Part shown: positions 32,314-44,509 of the stretch, one piece after another
Position numbering within the stretch: the first letter of the stretch is position 1
How the letters are laid out: the number at the start of each line of letters is the position of its first letter
Source: Dactylorhiza incarnata
Taxonomy: Eukaryota > Streptophyta > Magnoliopsida > Asparagales > Orchidaceae
Assembly (NCBI GenBank): GCA_033032865.1
Contig: JAWHQI010000028.1
Span: 7,769,001 to 7,833,000, forward strand
DNA length: 64,000 nucleotides
Direction: 5' to 3'
Notes under the pieces: generated by a model
The model's input: only the letters and a program-made list of their open reading frames with translations
What the model was told of the DNA's origin: nothing
The model's database searches: none
Translations under genes and position numbers: made by a program

Positions 32314-33154
32314 GTGTTCTCCTCTTCCGGTAATGGCTCCTTGGTGCAGAAACGGTGAAAAAATCGACTTCTCCTTTTAAGTTTCGGCATCCACCCCTTG
32401 GGAAAAGAAAAGAACGCTTATATACTGATTCTTTTAAGTTACCGCCGACGGTAGAGTTATCGCGCGGCGGTAGCGTCTTTACGCGCTTTTGCCAGTTGTC
32501 CGACACAAAATCTGGATGGTGCCATAAAACATTCTCTTGCTGTCTTTGGATAGCGCGGCGCAGTAGCAAACGCAGCGCGGTAGCAGTTACGTCGATTTCT
32601 TCTTGATGACAACAGAGTCATCCTGTCGACATAATCTTCTTGTTGACAAACCTAGCGTGCGGCGTTAGGCTAGCGCCCACGGTAACATTCACTTTGATAT
32701 CATCTTGACGATTTCATCTCGACGACATGGCTTCTAGTCGACGCAATCTGTCTCGTCGACAAAGCTAGCGCTCGCGGTACATCTAGCGCACGGCGGTAGT
32801 GGTCTCGACGACATCTTCTCGATGCCATCCTTCTCGACGCCATATGCCTTCCCGTTGATATCCGTCTTTTTGACAGAGCTAGCACCCGCGGTAGTCTTAG
32901 CGCACGGGGGTAGAGTTCTAGGCGACATCATCTCGATGACATGAGTCTTCACGTCGATATTTGCATTTGCGTCAAAGCAAGTCACGTCAATAAGGCTATT
33001 GCCCGGCGGTAGGACTAGCACCATACGGTAGGTAATAGTGAACTTAATTCTCGACGAATTCACACCTGTAAACCTACACACTTTACCTAAGACATGTATG
33101 ATCAAATACAGTATGGGATTTGATATTGTCAAACTAAAGAGATGCAGAATCCAC
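32314..33154. repeat. Region X: unidentified LTR-like fragment
   Basis: No gene. It lies between the LTR of F and a broken SIRE-like pol. It has a TATA-like CTTATATACTG near 32415, then repeats of two motifs through 32450-33010: GCGCGGCGGTAG-like sites and TCGACGA/TCGTCGA-like sites. This resembles the promoter-flanking arrays of the other LTRs, so X is probably part of another LTR. Its ends, strand and family are unknown, and the right boundary with I is approximate. Confidence 0.45.
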
Positions 33155-34482
33155 GTTCCAACAAAGAAGAGGGCATTGATTTTGATTAGAATTTTGCACC
33201 AGTGGCAAGACTAGAAGCCATCAGATTATTCCTTGCCTATGCTGCCCACAAAGGATTTAAGGTCTACCAAATGGATGTGAAGTTAGCCTTCTTAAATTGT
33301 GACCTTAAAGAATAAGTATATGTAGAACAACCATCAGGTTTTGTCAATCCAACTTTTCCTGATTATGTTTACTATCTTAGAAAAGCTTTATATGACTTAA
33401 AACACGCCTCAAGAGTTCGGTATGAGACTTTGTCTACCTTCCTTCTTAAGAACAAATTCTCAAAGGGGAAGATAGACAAGACATTGTTCCTAAGAGAAGT
33501 ACAGGGCAATTGTCTCCTAGTCCAAATATATGTTGATGACATCATATTTGGGTCTACGGATGATAACCTTTGCAAGAGGTTTGGTAACCTGATGCAAGGA
33601 GAATTTGAGATGTGCAATATGAGAGAGCTTAAGTATTTCTTAGGCTTCCAAGTGAAACAATCTGAAGATGAAATTTTCATCTCCCAGACTAAGTTCACCA
33701 AGGAGTTAGTTAAGAAATTTGGAATGGAGAGTGCCTCCACTATGAAAGCTCTTATGGTTTCAAATGTATCCCTTGACAAGGATGAGAAAGGGAAACCTTT
33801 TGATGAGACCTTGTACAGGTGTATAATTGGCTCCCTCCTCTATTTAACTACAAGTAGACCTGATATCATGTATGCTACATGTGTATGTGCTAGGTACTAG
33901 GCTTGCCCTAAGGAATCTCATTACTCATCTGCAAAGAGGATTCTAAGATATCTTAAGGGCACACCACATCATGGTCTATGGTACCCTAGGAACAATGATT
34001 TTGAACTAACATGGTATTCAGATGCAGATTTTGTAGGATGTAAAGAGGATAGGAAGAGTACCTCAGGGATATGTCAATTCCTTGGGAGAATACTAATTTC
34101 CTGGAGTAGCAAGAAGCAAACAAGTGTTGTTATTTCAACAACAGAGTCAAAATACATATCAGTTGGAAGTTGTTGTACACAACTACTATGGATCGAATAT
34201 CAACTTCAGGATTACAACTTACAACTAAGTAAAACCCCTATATTTTATGATTCCTCTAGTGTAATTTCAATTACTAAGAATCCTGTGTCACACAGCAAGA
34301 CTAAGCAAATTGAAATTAGTATCACTTCATCAGAGAGCATGTAGAAAAGGAAGACAACCACCTTGAGTTTGTCCTCACTGATAGACAAGTGATAGATATC
34401 TTTACTAAATCTCTGGATGAAGCAAAGTTCAATTTCTTCAAATTGAACTGGGCATGCTCAATTTGGAATAACTTGTACTAAG
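33155..34482 (+). pseudogene. SIRE-like copia RT-RNase H fragment of element I
   Basis: Resembles SIRE/Maximus pol: [15 protein letters not shown] at about 33189, QIYVDDIIFGS at about 33525, LKYFLGFQVKQSEDE, SRPDIMYATCVCARY and RNase H with SDADFVGCKEDRKSTSG at about 34020. Stops lie near 33187, 33316 and at 33898, with further frame changes toward 34340. Gag, protease, integrase and the N-terminal part of RT are missing. Confidence 0.85.
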
Positions 34483-35094
34483 CTACCCTTAGTTATTATT
34501 GTTAAAATTTACTTCTAGTAGATGCAAGGTCACTAACAAAGCATGCAAGTTGTTGTTGTGAAAGCTGGGAGTGACTTACAAAGGAGGTGTGCATAAGAAA
34601 AGGCCATATCATTTTGACCACAAAATGATATACTCTTGATGAACACAACGATATTCTATTACATTTCTGTATGAAGGCAGGAAAAGAGTACAGAAATGAA
34701 GCTGCAAGTGAGGGGGAGCATGACTGACAAAAGTCATATAGATGATACTGCAACTGAGGGGGAGCTTGACACTTAGCTCCCTGCTCAAGTATTAGAGGTG
34801 ATGCATAAAATCACTAAGGATGAGGATGCTACACACAATGGGTTAGTTGTCCAAGAGGATCTGTCTGATACTCTCCAGGAGATGAGCCAGTGGTATGTGA
34901 AGCTCAACTCAAGCCAATTTGCAGAAGGACCTATCTGAAGAAGCTCTAAAGGGGGGAGGAGTTCAATGATGAAGGACGGTGCTGCTCCTGCCACATCCAC
35001 AAGACAAAGGGAATTATTATCCTACTCTCTGCTCTTACTATCATTATTGTGCTTTATCATTGACTGGGTTATGACTTCTTCAAATAGGGGGGAT
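34483..35094 (+). other. Post-pol spacer and PPT of element I
   Basis: Non-coding in this copy. SIRE elements often carry an env-like ORF here; none is visible. GAGGGGGAG motifs occur near 34709 and 34746, and the PPT AAATAGGGGGGAT is at 35082-35094. Confidence 0.65.
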
Positions 35095-36315
35095 TGTTGG
35101 GAACACTGCCCACAATGTTCATGATTTGGAGAAGTCCCTAATTCAATGATAAGTAAAATTTGTATTTGATATATATCTGATATGATATGAGCAGGTTATG
35201 ACATCATACATCCTATGTATAATTTTTCAGATCAAGAAAAAATGTTTAAGGCATATATCGCCATGTCAACAAGGTACACATAACGATATCATTGTGAAGA
35301 CTCACAGAAAGCAACAGAAGAAGTCAAGTCAAATTTCGACGTGATAATAAGAAGAACACGATGATATCGTCGTGTCAACATGGTACACTCGACAATATCA
35401 TTGAGAAAACCCAAAGAAAGCAGCTGAGGCATATATCACCGTGTCAACAAGGTATATATGACGATATTGTTGTGAGGACTCAAGAAGAATCAGCCAAGGC
35501 ATATATCGTCTTAACAACAAGCATCACACGATGATATCGTTGTGAGAACTCAAAAGAAAGTCTATTAAGACATATATCATCGTGATAACAAGGTACACAT
35601 GACGATATCGGTGAGAGAACTCAAGAATAGTCAACTAAGATAGATGTCGTTGTGAGGACTCAAGAAAAGACAGTTAAGACATGTATCGTGGTGACAACAC
35701 GGTGCACACGACGATATCGGTGTATGAACTAAAGAAAGCTTGCTAAGTCATTTATCGTCGTGTCAGCTATATTCCCACGACGATGTCATCTTGTCAAACT
35801 CAGAAGGCGGGATTTCAAATCAATAGAAGAGATAAAAACAAATGTCAAATCAATCATGTCTGAAAAGCGGTCTGAGACAAAACCTTTTCAGACCTCGACC
35901 GTTAGAAGAATCAGTTATATAAAAAGATATGAGAGGGTCGATTAACCCTAAACTTTGAGAAAATATCATTGAGAAATCAAAAGCAAAAAAAAGCTTGGCT
36001 GCCGCTAAAAAGCAATAGAACAGTAATAAGCAAGTATTTTTCAAAGGAAGAAGAAGAAGAAAAAGAAGAAGCCAAACTTCAATAAGAAAGCTCCCACTCT
36101 TGAGAGCAAGAAGAGTTCTTCATTCAAGAAAGCTAAGCACTGATCCTGATCAGAAAGCTCATCCATTGAAGATACAGTGATGCTGCAAAAAGAGAAGGCT
36201 TCCTACTCCAAAAAGACCAAGAGAAGGCTTTCTATTCAGAAAGGCCTAAGAAGACTCAAGCTATTCATAACACTATCTTTCAGAGTCTAAATCTGTAAAA
36301 TCTTCTTCTAATTTA
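35095..36315 (+). repeat. 3' LTR of element I, left part
   Basis: Starts TGTTGGGAACAC. Between about 35250 and 35800 it has seven or eight units of roughly 75-80 bp, each with ATATCG and ACGATATCGT sites. A TATA box TATATAAAA follows at 35916-35924. It is interrupted at 36315 by element D. Confidence 0.8.
35916..35924 (+). promoter_or_regulatory. TATA box of the I LTR
   Basis: TATATAAAA lies about 120 bp after the last palindromic unit. Confidence 0.7.
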
Positions 36316-37277
36316 TGTTAAATTTTCCGAATCTTTATGGAGTGAGCAGGAATTGTACAACTTAGAGTTCAAGCCAAACAACCAGAAGCACATGAAGCAA
36401 AAACAATCTTTATTGATAAGCAAAATTCTTCATTACAGGGTGAGGTATACATGGCGAGACATGATTTCGCCAATACACAAAAAACAGAAGAGAAAACAGC
36501 TGAAAAAGAAAACCAGCGGTCTGCCAACTTGAGACCGCCTGACCGCGTGACCTGACAGTCCGCTTGGCTATAAAACAAGACCGCCTGACCTACCGACCTG
36601 CGACTTGAGCCACACCAACTGAGAACCACGCAAACTCCCGAACTCCACTGATCCTCCCAAACTCCAGCAACCCGCACTGCAAGCCGCGAGACCGTCCGAA
36701 CACCTCAGAAAAGGAGGTGACCGCTGCTGCCCGCACAATCCGCAGAAGCTGCACAAAACAAGTTTGATCAGCTAAACCAACCGGTCACAAACAAGAGACC
36801 GCAAGAACAAGTCGCGAGCTCAGCTTACACTTGGTGCTATGTTAAATGCTGCTATAGTGGCTCCTATTTATAGTCGTGAGACCTGATCCAGTCACCACCC
36901 TATGAGATAGGATCACCACCCTCCAGATCGCGCGACCAGAACCGGTCAACCCGCACGATCAGCAACAGACCATTCTGCTTATGCGAGATCGCCGGCTTCA
37001 ACAACAGACCGCGGGAGATCGCCACTCCCACAATGAAGCCGCCCACCACCAATGTTCGCCAACGAGACCGCGAACACAACTTGTTCGCCAATGCCACATC
37101 GAACACAACCTGTTCGCCTGCCAGCCTCCTCCTGAGACCGCGAACAGAGACCGCTCGACTAAGATGCCTTAGTCAGCAAAAACAACCAAGAATCTGAATT
37201 GACATGAGACCGGCTTCTGGAAACCTGAACCAACCTGTGCGGTCACACCAGACCGGCACAACCCTGAGATAGACATC
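36316..37277 (-). repeat. 3' LTR of element D, distal part
   Basis: Matches 48659-49617 of the 5' LTR. It holds AGACCGC/GCGGTCT motifs and a reversed TATA box near 36866. It ends with ACATC (37273-37277), the target duplication of C. Confidence 0.88.
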
Positions 37278-38680
37278 TGATGCGTGTCGGCAAGTGCACC
37301 GGTCGCTGTCAAGTAATAATTGTGGAGAATGGAATCCCCGGATGTCGGTCTCTTGAGGAATGCAGGTTGGGTGAACGAATCGCGCAGTGACTATTGTTAC
37401 ACAAGCATTTCACAAACACAAAGAGGGGGGGTTTTTGGTTGGTTTTCCTAGTCTTAACAACAGCAAAAGAAATGCGGGTCGAAAGCACCGCTTCGCAAGG
37501 TGAGATGGATGCAACGGCCGCGATGCCGTGCTTCGAGAGGTGGATGGAGCGTGCTCAAGTGCGAGAAGGTGAGGGTCGCAAACACCTCTTCACAACCGCC
37601 GTTAGCTCTTGCTAACGCGGAACAAACACCTTGCGTGCGTGTGTGAGTGAGTGAGTGGAAAACGGAGTGAATCACAAGCAACCCATGAAAAACAACAAGG
37701 AAACATTCATTTCAACAAACAACATCACAATATTCAAGTTTACATGGCTCAACGAGCACAATGAAGGAAAGAGGAAAGAAATAACTGATGGTGAAGACAA
37801 GCGGCCGTTCACGGCCGGAATGGTAGGTTGTCGGGCTACCTCCGGACTCGGGCGGACTATGCTTCCGGCGTAGATAGCTGTCACGATCTCCCTACGTAGC
37901 TCCGTCGTCTTCGACTTCAGGTTTCTTCTTCTTCTCGCCGGGCGAATTGAGAGAATGGCTGCTTGGAGGCTTGCGGATGGTGAAGAACACTCACGGACAA
38001 TGGAGGAGGTCTTGGAATGGATGGAGGAGGCTTCCCCTTGCGTGGGAAATGCAGTGGAGGCGTCCCAAGGTGGTGGTCGGCGGCGTACGGAACAGGAACT
38101 CCGCTCCCGGAATCAGATCCCGCCCTAAAATCGGAACAGGCGTTTAAATAGGCGCTGGAATAAATACTGCGCACGATCATTGGCGCACGACCAGTGGTCG
38201 TGCGCACTATCGTCGGTGGTCGTGCGCATTAGACAAAACAGAACTCAGAAATTTAATGATAAGTGCGCACGAACAGTGGCGCACGACCGGTGGTCGTGCG
38301 CACTGGCGTTGATGGTCGTGCGCACTACACCAAACAGAACTCATGAAAAAGGGGTTAAGTGCACACGATCAGTGGCGCACGACCAGTGGTCGTGCGCAAT
38401 AGAACCGGTGATCGTGCGCAGTGTTCCTGTGCAGAATTGCACCGGGAACACCTGCACGACTCCAATTCCAGCACAACCACGAATCTAGCCACTGAGAGTG
38501 GCACCTAACAGTGCATGAACACAACTAATGACAATAAACATGGGATCATACCAAAATGGGCCCAGAAGTGCACCTAGCATGGACTATCAAATATAAGCTA
38601 TAACACGGCTAAAGTGCGGTGAAATGACTGAATAGCGGCCCGGATGAGTCCATAAATGTGTATATGATCAGGACTCATCA
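37278..38680 (-). repeat. 3' LTR of element C
   Basis: TGATGCG to CTCATCA on the plus strand. It has a palindrome module in three units at about 38160-38430 and a reversed TATA-like TATTTAAA at 38143-38150. Confidence 0.93.
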
Positions 38681-40454
38681 CACCCCCAGACTTAACTGTT
38701 TGCGCGTCCCGAGCAAACGAATCCGGCGGAGTGTGAAAACGATAATTAACATAGAGAATTACACAAAGGAGTGCGGTGCGAAGTAACATACGCATGCGAG
38801 TAGAGATTCTAGTAGAAGAAGATTCCAACTATGCTAACTAATTTACAGAAGTATTAAAGCGTAAGTAAAGATTTAGTTGTACGTTGGTGAATTATGAAGA
38901 ATTTGAACGATCATGCCCGGTATGAACGTGACGAGACACTGAGGCAGGTTGCAAAAGATCGGGGCTTAGGAATAACTCCGCTGAAATCCATCAACGTCGT
39001 GAACCATACGCTTGCCCGGTCACACTCTCTCCACGGCGCTAGCAAACTCGCAAATCAAATCAGTAGGACTTTTAGGATTAAAATGGGGCTTAGGTCACGG
39101 TAGGATATTCAAAGTTAAACACGATGGCTACGCAACCCAAGTGAGCAACGAAACGCTGCACCCCACAAGACCAACAAACTATGCTCGTGTGACACACCCC
39201 CAGACTTATCATGAAAACCAGGTGTGCACACGGCCTACTTCACAAATACCAACAGATTTTCTATTTAGCTCGGAAGGATCTCTTTTCAAAATACGCTCTT
39301 TTTTTTAACATATTTTACTTTTTTTGATGCATCCTCCGGTTGGTTCAAAATCAGCAGATAGAATTTATTTTCCCTTCATAACACAATGATTCCACACACC
39401 ACACAAGTTGAGAATTATGAGCGCAGTTAAAAACAATTTGGTTGCGAGTGTAGGATAGGCTTCAGGCTTTGGTGGATGAAGAGGAACTGAACAAAGGATT
39501 GGTAGGCACAAATTTGGCTTGCAACGGTGAACGAAAAGGACAGGGAATAGCAAGGCTCAAACTAGCCAAAGGGTGGCCTACATCATGTTTAACTCGACGA
39601 GTAGCTCTCACCCATGCTTCGAGAGTCGCTTGGGGAAAGTTCTTAGCCCACGAGAAAGGTAAACCTTCCTCCCGACTCGAGCAACAAACGACTAGCACTC
39701 GTACACACACAACACCGGGTTATCGTCAATTTCATTCAAATTCACCACTTGAGTATAATAAATCTAAATTTACGCAGAAATACTAAACATAAATTAGATG
39801 CATAGAGAAAATCTAGTTCTACTCAAATTCTACCATAACATGCGAAGTGACTAGAACACTACATGAGTCAACATCGCACTCCAAATAATAATTCCTATGT
39901 TAACAACCTATTTCACATTCCAACCACAATAGTCTAAACGGAACAACAACAAAAAGATAAACGCGCACTCAAGTGGGTGAAGTGGTGTGTGAAGAACGCA
40001 ACAATGATAATGATAAGGATAAATAAAAAGCAACCTTCTATTATGCAGTGCAACTCGTGCACAGTGGATAACAACAACCGCTCCCCCAGACTTCAGCTAA
40101 ACAATATATCTAGAAATTTGAAGCAAAAAGAGGGGAGAAAGTGTTACCCAATGCTCAGGATTGAGCATACCAGACGATTGGCGTTTACGATCAAAAGCAG
40201 TCCGCAACATCCGCACCATCGAACACAAAACCTGCAAGCACAAAACTCAAAACAACAAAAGCATATGCAAAAGCTGAACTAAAAGGAGTTAGATAAAAAG
40301 AAATACGAAATCAGGAAATCTGGGTTGTCTCCCAGTAGCGCTTTCATTTAACGTCCTTAAGCTGGACCAAATACCTGTATTAGCATTGTTTATAAAGTGC
40401 AGGAATTAAAAAGAGATACTCAGAAACGGTACACCACATCAAATAAAACACAAA
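38681..40454 (-). other. Non-coding 3' region of element C
   Basis: No credible ORF. On the minus strand it has the hairpin CTGGG-AGACAA-CCCAG (40320-40335) and three AAGTCTGGGGG-like motifs: near 40083, near 39193 and the PPT at 38681-38694. The rest is AT-rich. Confidence 0.7.
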
Positions 40455-42784
40455 TCAGCTGAAAGCGCTCTTATGGTGCGCGTCTCCCGTAGCACGTAGG
40501 CGGGAGGTGAAGGCTTTAGGGCCAGCACTGGTATTACCCAATGCTCCCCTAACCTCCGCCACCTTGCCACGGAGAGCGGCAGCACGAGCGTCGCGCAGAA
40601 GTTTTTCCTTTTTAAGTTTGGTGACAGTCGGAGACTGCCACCGTTGAGAGTTCTCAGATTTTTCCACCTTAGCGGTGGGTGGCGCCACTTCCGGTGTTAC
40701 GGTGACCACCGGATCGGCCCAGGAGATGGAGCGCTTAGATAGTTTATTACATGAATCAAAATAGGAGGGTAATGGGACATTGTCCCGAACCAAATTCACG
40801 TCAGAGTTTTTTGAATTGCAGTCTTCTTCCGTCTCGGAACCAAACTCTCGCCGGAGATCAGCTTCTTCTTCTTCACTAGACAGGTACTCCTCCTTTTTCC
40901 CTTCACTTGATTCTTTGACTTCTTCATGCCCTGCACAGCTCAACGATTCATCAAAATTAAAAGGAGGGGGCGGAGTGAATGTGTCAGCTGTGGCTTCGGA
41001 GCAAGTGGGCTGCTGCACCTTATTGGTTAGGACAATGCATCCCGTAGCAAAATCAAGGGTGGCACCGCTCTCTTTCAAGAACGGCACGCCCAAGATAGGA
41101 ATAGAATGATTTTCCTACGGGCCCAAAACCTGAAAATCAGCAACAACAATTGTCCCCTCAACTGTCACCTCCACATTCTTCACTTCCCCCTCGGATTGAA
41201 TAACAGTCCCATTGGCAAGCACAAGGGATTTCCTTTCCTCCGTGTTCATTTCCAGTTGTAATTTAGCTACATCTTGCAACGCAATGACATTGCGAGATGA
41301 ACCAGAGTCACACAAAGCTTTTGTTTCAAAATTGTTGATGGAACAAGAAATTACCAGCTCACTCGGATCAGCCTCTACCACATCCCCAAGACTCTTCCCT
41401 TGATCAATTGGGTTCTTTTCCGTGTTGCTGGGAAGGGTCCCCTGCGATCGCTCGGTTAGCACTTGGGCCAATTGGCCCAACTGCGTTTCCAAGTTTCGCA
41501 TGGATGCAGTTTGATTCACCATATTCGAATTAGCTACTTGCATGAATTTCTCCATCATCTCTTCTAGATTACTCTTTTTTTGGGTGGGGGGTGCTTGGTT
41601 ATAATCCGGGTGTGGTGGCCTCGGTTGGCTCCCGGAGGCGTAAGCATCATTTTGATGCTGCCCCGGTGCCCATCGTTGGCCAGGTGTGTTTGGATTCCAC
41701 GAGAAGTTCGGGTGACTTCTCGCTCCCGGATTATAAGAATTATTGAAAGGCGCCCCCTAGGCCGATTTCCTACATAATTAACAGATTCGTTCAAGTTCAA
41801 GTGTGCGAAGTCACCTGCCACGTGGTTCCCCGAACATTCATACGCGTGGTGGCCTCCGCCTCCACATCCCTCGCAGGTAATGACAGCAGCAGGCGCGGAT
41901 GGAGAGGGGAGTGAGTCGACCATGAAGAGACCTCGGCCGCTTCTTGGAACATTTCTCCCTGCAGTCCAGAATGTACTGTGGGAGGCAGTGTCGCGCAGAA
42001 TTCGAAGGGATTCCTCAGGAGTGTGGTTCATCAAGGTACCACCCGCCGCAGCATCGATCATTGCCCTGTAGTTGGGCTCGATCGCAAAGTAGAACAATTC
42101 GACCACATTCCATGGTTGGAGCTCGTGGCCAGGACAACGACGAAGGAGATCGTTGAGGCGCTCCCATGCTTCAGCAAGGGTCTCTTGGTCAAATTGGCGA
42201 AATGTGGCGATCTCCCGCCGCAAGCTCACGATCTTATCCACAGGATGGAATTTAGCAAGGAACTTGGATGCGAGAGCATCCCAAGTTGCAGCAGTCCCTG
42301 GCGGAATGGAATGGAGCCACACCTTTGCTTTGTCGCGGAGTGAAAAGGGAAACAGTCTAAGCTTGACCGTGTCGTCAGCAATCCCAGCGTAGCGGAAGGT
42401 TCCGCAAATATCAGAAAACTCCACCAGATGCAGATGCGGATCTTCGCTGGCCAACCCCGAGAACTGAGCGTTGTTCCGGATGATGTTTAAGATCGCTGGC
42501 TTGATCTCAAACTGATTATTCATAATATTAGGTCCGAACCCCGGATACACACTCCCAGCAGTTGGAGTAGTGTAGTCCCTCATCGTGCGGGGCCGAGGCC
42601 TAGCCGCCTCCTGCTCATCTCCAGGCTGATGTTGCCCCACGTCGGGCATTCTCGGATCAACATCATTTGGGTCTACCTGATCACCCATTGCCGCCTGTGT
42701 GGCTGCAGCGCGCCTTCTTGCGCGAACGGTCCGTTCAATCTCAGGATCGAAGGGTATGAGTTCCCCCGCGGCTTGTCTCTGCAT
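40455..42784 (-). pseudogene. Element C Gag-protease polyprotein with a novel tail
   Basis: Starts at 42784 (MQRQAAGELIPFDPEIERTV). The Athila-type Gag domain spans about residues 80-270 (LRLFPFSLRDKAKVWLHS, LRRCPGHE). A CCHC knuckle reads CEGCGGGGHHAYEC. A one-base shift near 41755, in a run of C, moves the frame. A protease-like segment (CDSGSSRNVIALQDV, about 41325; ILGVPFLKESG) follows and is broken by a TAG at 41115. The last 200 residues are unlike pol: an acidic Ser/Glu tract (LSSEEEEADLRREF) and then a basic helical tail (KLKKEKLLRDARAAALRGK). Only two lesions separate this copy from an open frame of about 776 codons. Confidence 0.82.
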
Positions 42785-42875
42785 GCACTGTCACAAACAA
42801 AAAGAAAAACAAAGAAAATAAAAAACAACTGCTCGTATAACGAAAGTCACAACACGGGACGTTACACGCCTGCAT

Positions 42876-42893
42876 TCCCCGGCAACGGCGCCA
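42876..42893 (-). promoter_or_regulatory. PBS of element C
   Basis: Minus strand TGGCGCCGTTGCCGGGGA, an exact tRNA-Asp type primer site, close to the 5' LTR end. Confidence 0.88.
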
Positions 42894-42899
42894 AAAACT

Positions 42900-44302
42900 T
42901 GATGCGTGTCGGCAAGTGCACCGGTCGCTGTCAAGTAATAATTGTGGAGAATGGAATCCCCGGATGTCGGTCTCTTGAGGAATGCAGGTTGGGTGAACGA
43001 ATCGCGCAGTGACTATTGTTACACAAGCGTTTCACAAACACAAAGAGGGGGGGTTTTTGGTTGGTTTTCCTAGTCTTAACAACAGCAAAAGAAATGCGGG
43101 TCGAAAGCACCGCTTCGCAAGGTGAGATGGATGCAACGGCCGCGATGCCGTGCTTCGAGAGGTGGATGGAGCGTGCTCAAGTGCGAGAAGGTGAGGGTCG
43201 CAAACACCTCTTCACAACCGCCGTTAGCTCTTGCTAACGCGGAACAAACACCTTGCGTGCGTGTGTGAGTGAGTGAGTGGAAAACGGAGTGAATCACATG
43301 TAACCCATGAAGAACAACAAGGAAACATTCATTTCAACAAACAACATCACAATATTCAAGTTTACACGGCTCAACGAGTACAATGAAGGAAAGAGGAAAG
43401 AAATAACCGATGGTGAAGACAAGCGGCCGTTCACGGCCGGAATGGTAGGTTGTCGGGCTACCTCCGGACTCGGGCGGACTATGCTTCCGGCGTAGAGAGC
43501 TGTCACGATCTCCCTACGTAGCTCCGTCGTCTTCGACTTCAGGTTTCTTCTTCTTCTCGCCGGGCGAATTGAGAGAATGGCTGCTTGGAGGCTTGCGGAT
43601 GGTGAAGAACACTCACGGACAATGGAGGAGGTCTTGGAATGGATGGAGGAGGCTTCCCCTTGCGTGGGAAATGCAGTGGAGGCGACCCAAGGTGGTGGTC
43701 GGCGGCGTACGGAATAGGAACTCCGCTCCCGGAATCAGATCCCGCCCTAAAATCGGAACAGGCGTTTAAATAGGCGCTGGAATAAATACTGCGCACGATC
43801 ATTGGCGCACGACCAGTGGTCGTGCGCACTATCGTCGGTGGTCGTGCGCATTAGACGAAACAGAACTCAGAAATTTAATGATAAGTGCGCACGAACAGTG
43901 GCGCACGACCGGTGGTCGTGCGCACTGGCGTTGATGGTCGTGCGCACTACACCAAACAGAACTCATGAAAAAGGGGTTAAGTGCACACGATCAGTGGCGC
44001 ACGACCAGTGGTCGTGCGCAATAGAACCGGTGATCGTGCGCAGTGTTCCTGTGCAGAATTGCACCGGGAACACCTGCACGACTCCAATTCCAGCACAACC
44101 ACGAATCTAGCCACTGAGAGTGGCACCTAACAGTGCATGAACACAACTAATGACAATAAACATGGGATCACACCAAAATGGGCCCAGAAGTGCACCTAGC
44201 ATGGACTATCAAATATAAGCTATAACACGGCTAAAGTGCGGTGAAATGACTGAATAGCGGCCCGGATGAGTCCATAAATGTGTATATGATCAGGACTCAT
44301 CA
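42900..44302 (-). repeat. 5' LTR of element C
   Basis: Same length as the 3' LTR, about 99.1% identical by eye. The palindrome module is at about 43782-44052 and the reversed TATA-like motif at 43765-43772. Confidence 0.93.
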
Positions 44303-44307
44303 ACATC

Positions 44308-44509
44308 CCGCCACGCGGTCACAGACCAGACCGCTCGACCTTACCCCAGCACCTTGGACACAGAACGACGATCACGCCAAGAGACTGCGGCTAGACTTAA
44401 AGACAAGTCAGACCGCAGAGAAGATCGCCAGACATGCGGTCTCAACAGACCGCGCGATCACCCTCCCAGACCGCCAACTCCCAAAACTTCCACTTCAATA
44501 TTTTCAACA
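44308..44509 (-). repeat. 3' LTR of element D, proximal part
   Basis: Matches 49620-49823. ACATC at 44303-44307 is the second target copy of C. The intact 5' LTR at about 49615 shows the pre-insertion sequence (ACAGCCCGCC, one base different). Confidence 0.88.

Larger units (their letters stand above)
33155..36315 (+). mobile_element. Element I: SIRE-like copia, truncated at 5', left part
   Basis: RT-RNase H remnant, post-pol spacer, PPT and the first part of a 3' LTR. It is cut on the left by X and on the right by element D (target duplication ATTTA). The LTR continues at 49829. Confidence 0.8.
37278..44302 (-). mobile_element. Element C: gag-protease-only LTR retrotransposon, young
   Basis: Two LTRs of exactly 1403 bp (37278-38680 and 42900-44302) with about 12 differences by eye, target duplication ACATC on both sides, a tRNA-Asp PBS and a PPT. 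The internal 4.2 kb encode Gag and a protease-like domain only. There is no RT, RNase H or integrase, and the remaining internal space (1.8 kb) has no pol-like ORF. It is therefore a non-autonomous element related to Athila/Tat, probably mobilised in trans. Confidence 0.92.

Noticed and set aside
34483..35094. Env-like gene in the post-pol spacer of I
   Set aside because: SIRE elements may have one, but no frame longer than about 80 codons and no transmembrane pattern is visible.
38160..38430. Regularly spaced palindromic repeats resembling a CRISPR array
   Set aside because: The repeats lie in the LTR of a plant retrotransposon, the spacers are themselves homologous, and no cas gene exists here.
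40780..41109. Plus-strand ORF in element C
   Set aside because: Overlaps the gag-protease frame on the other strand and has no recognisable domain.
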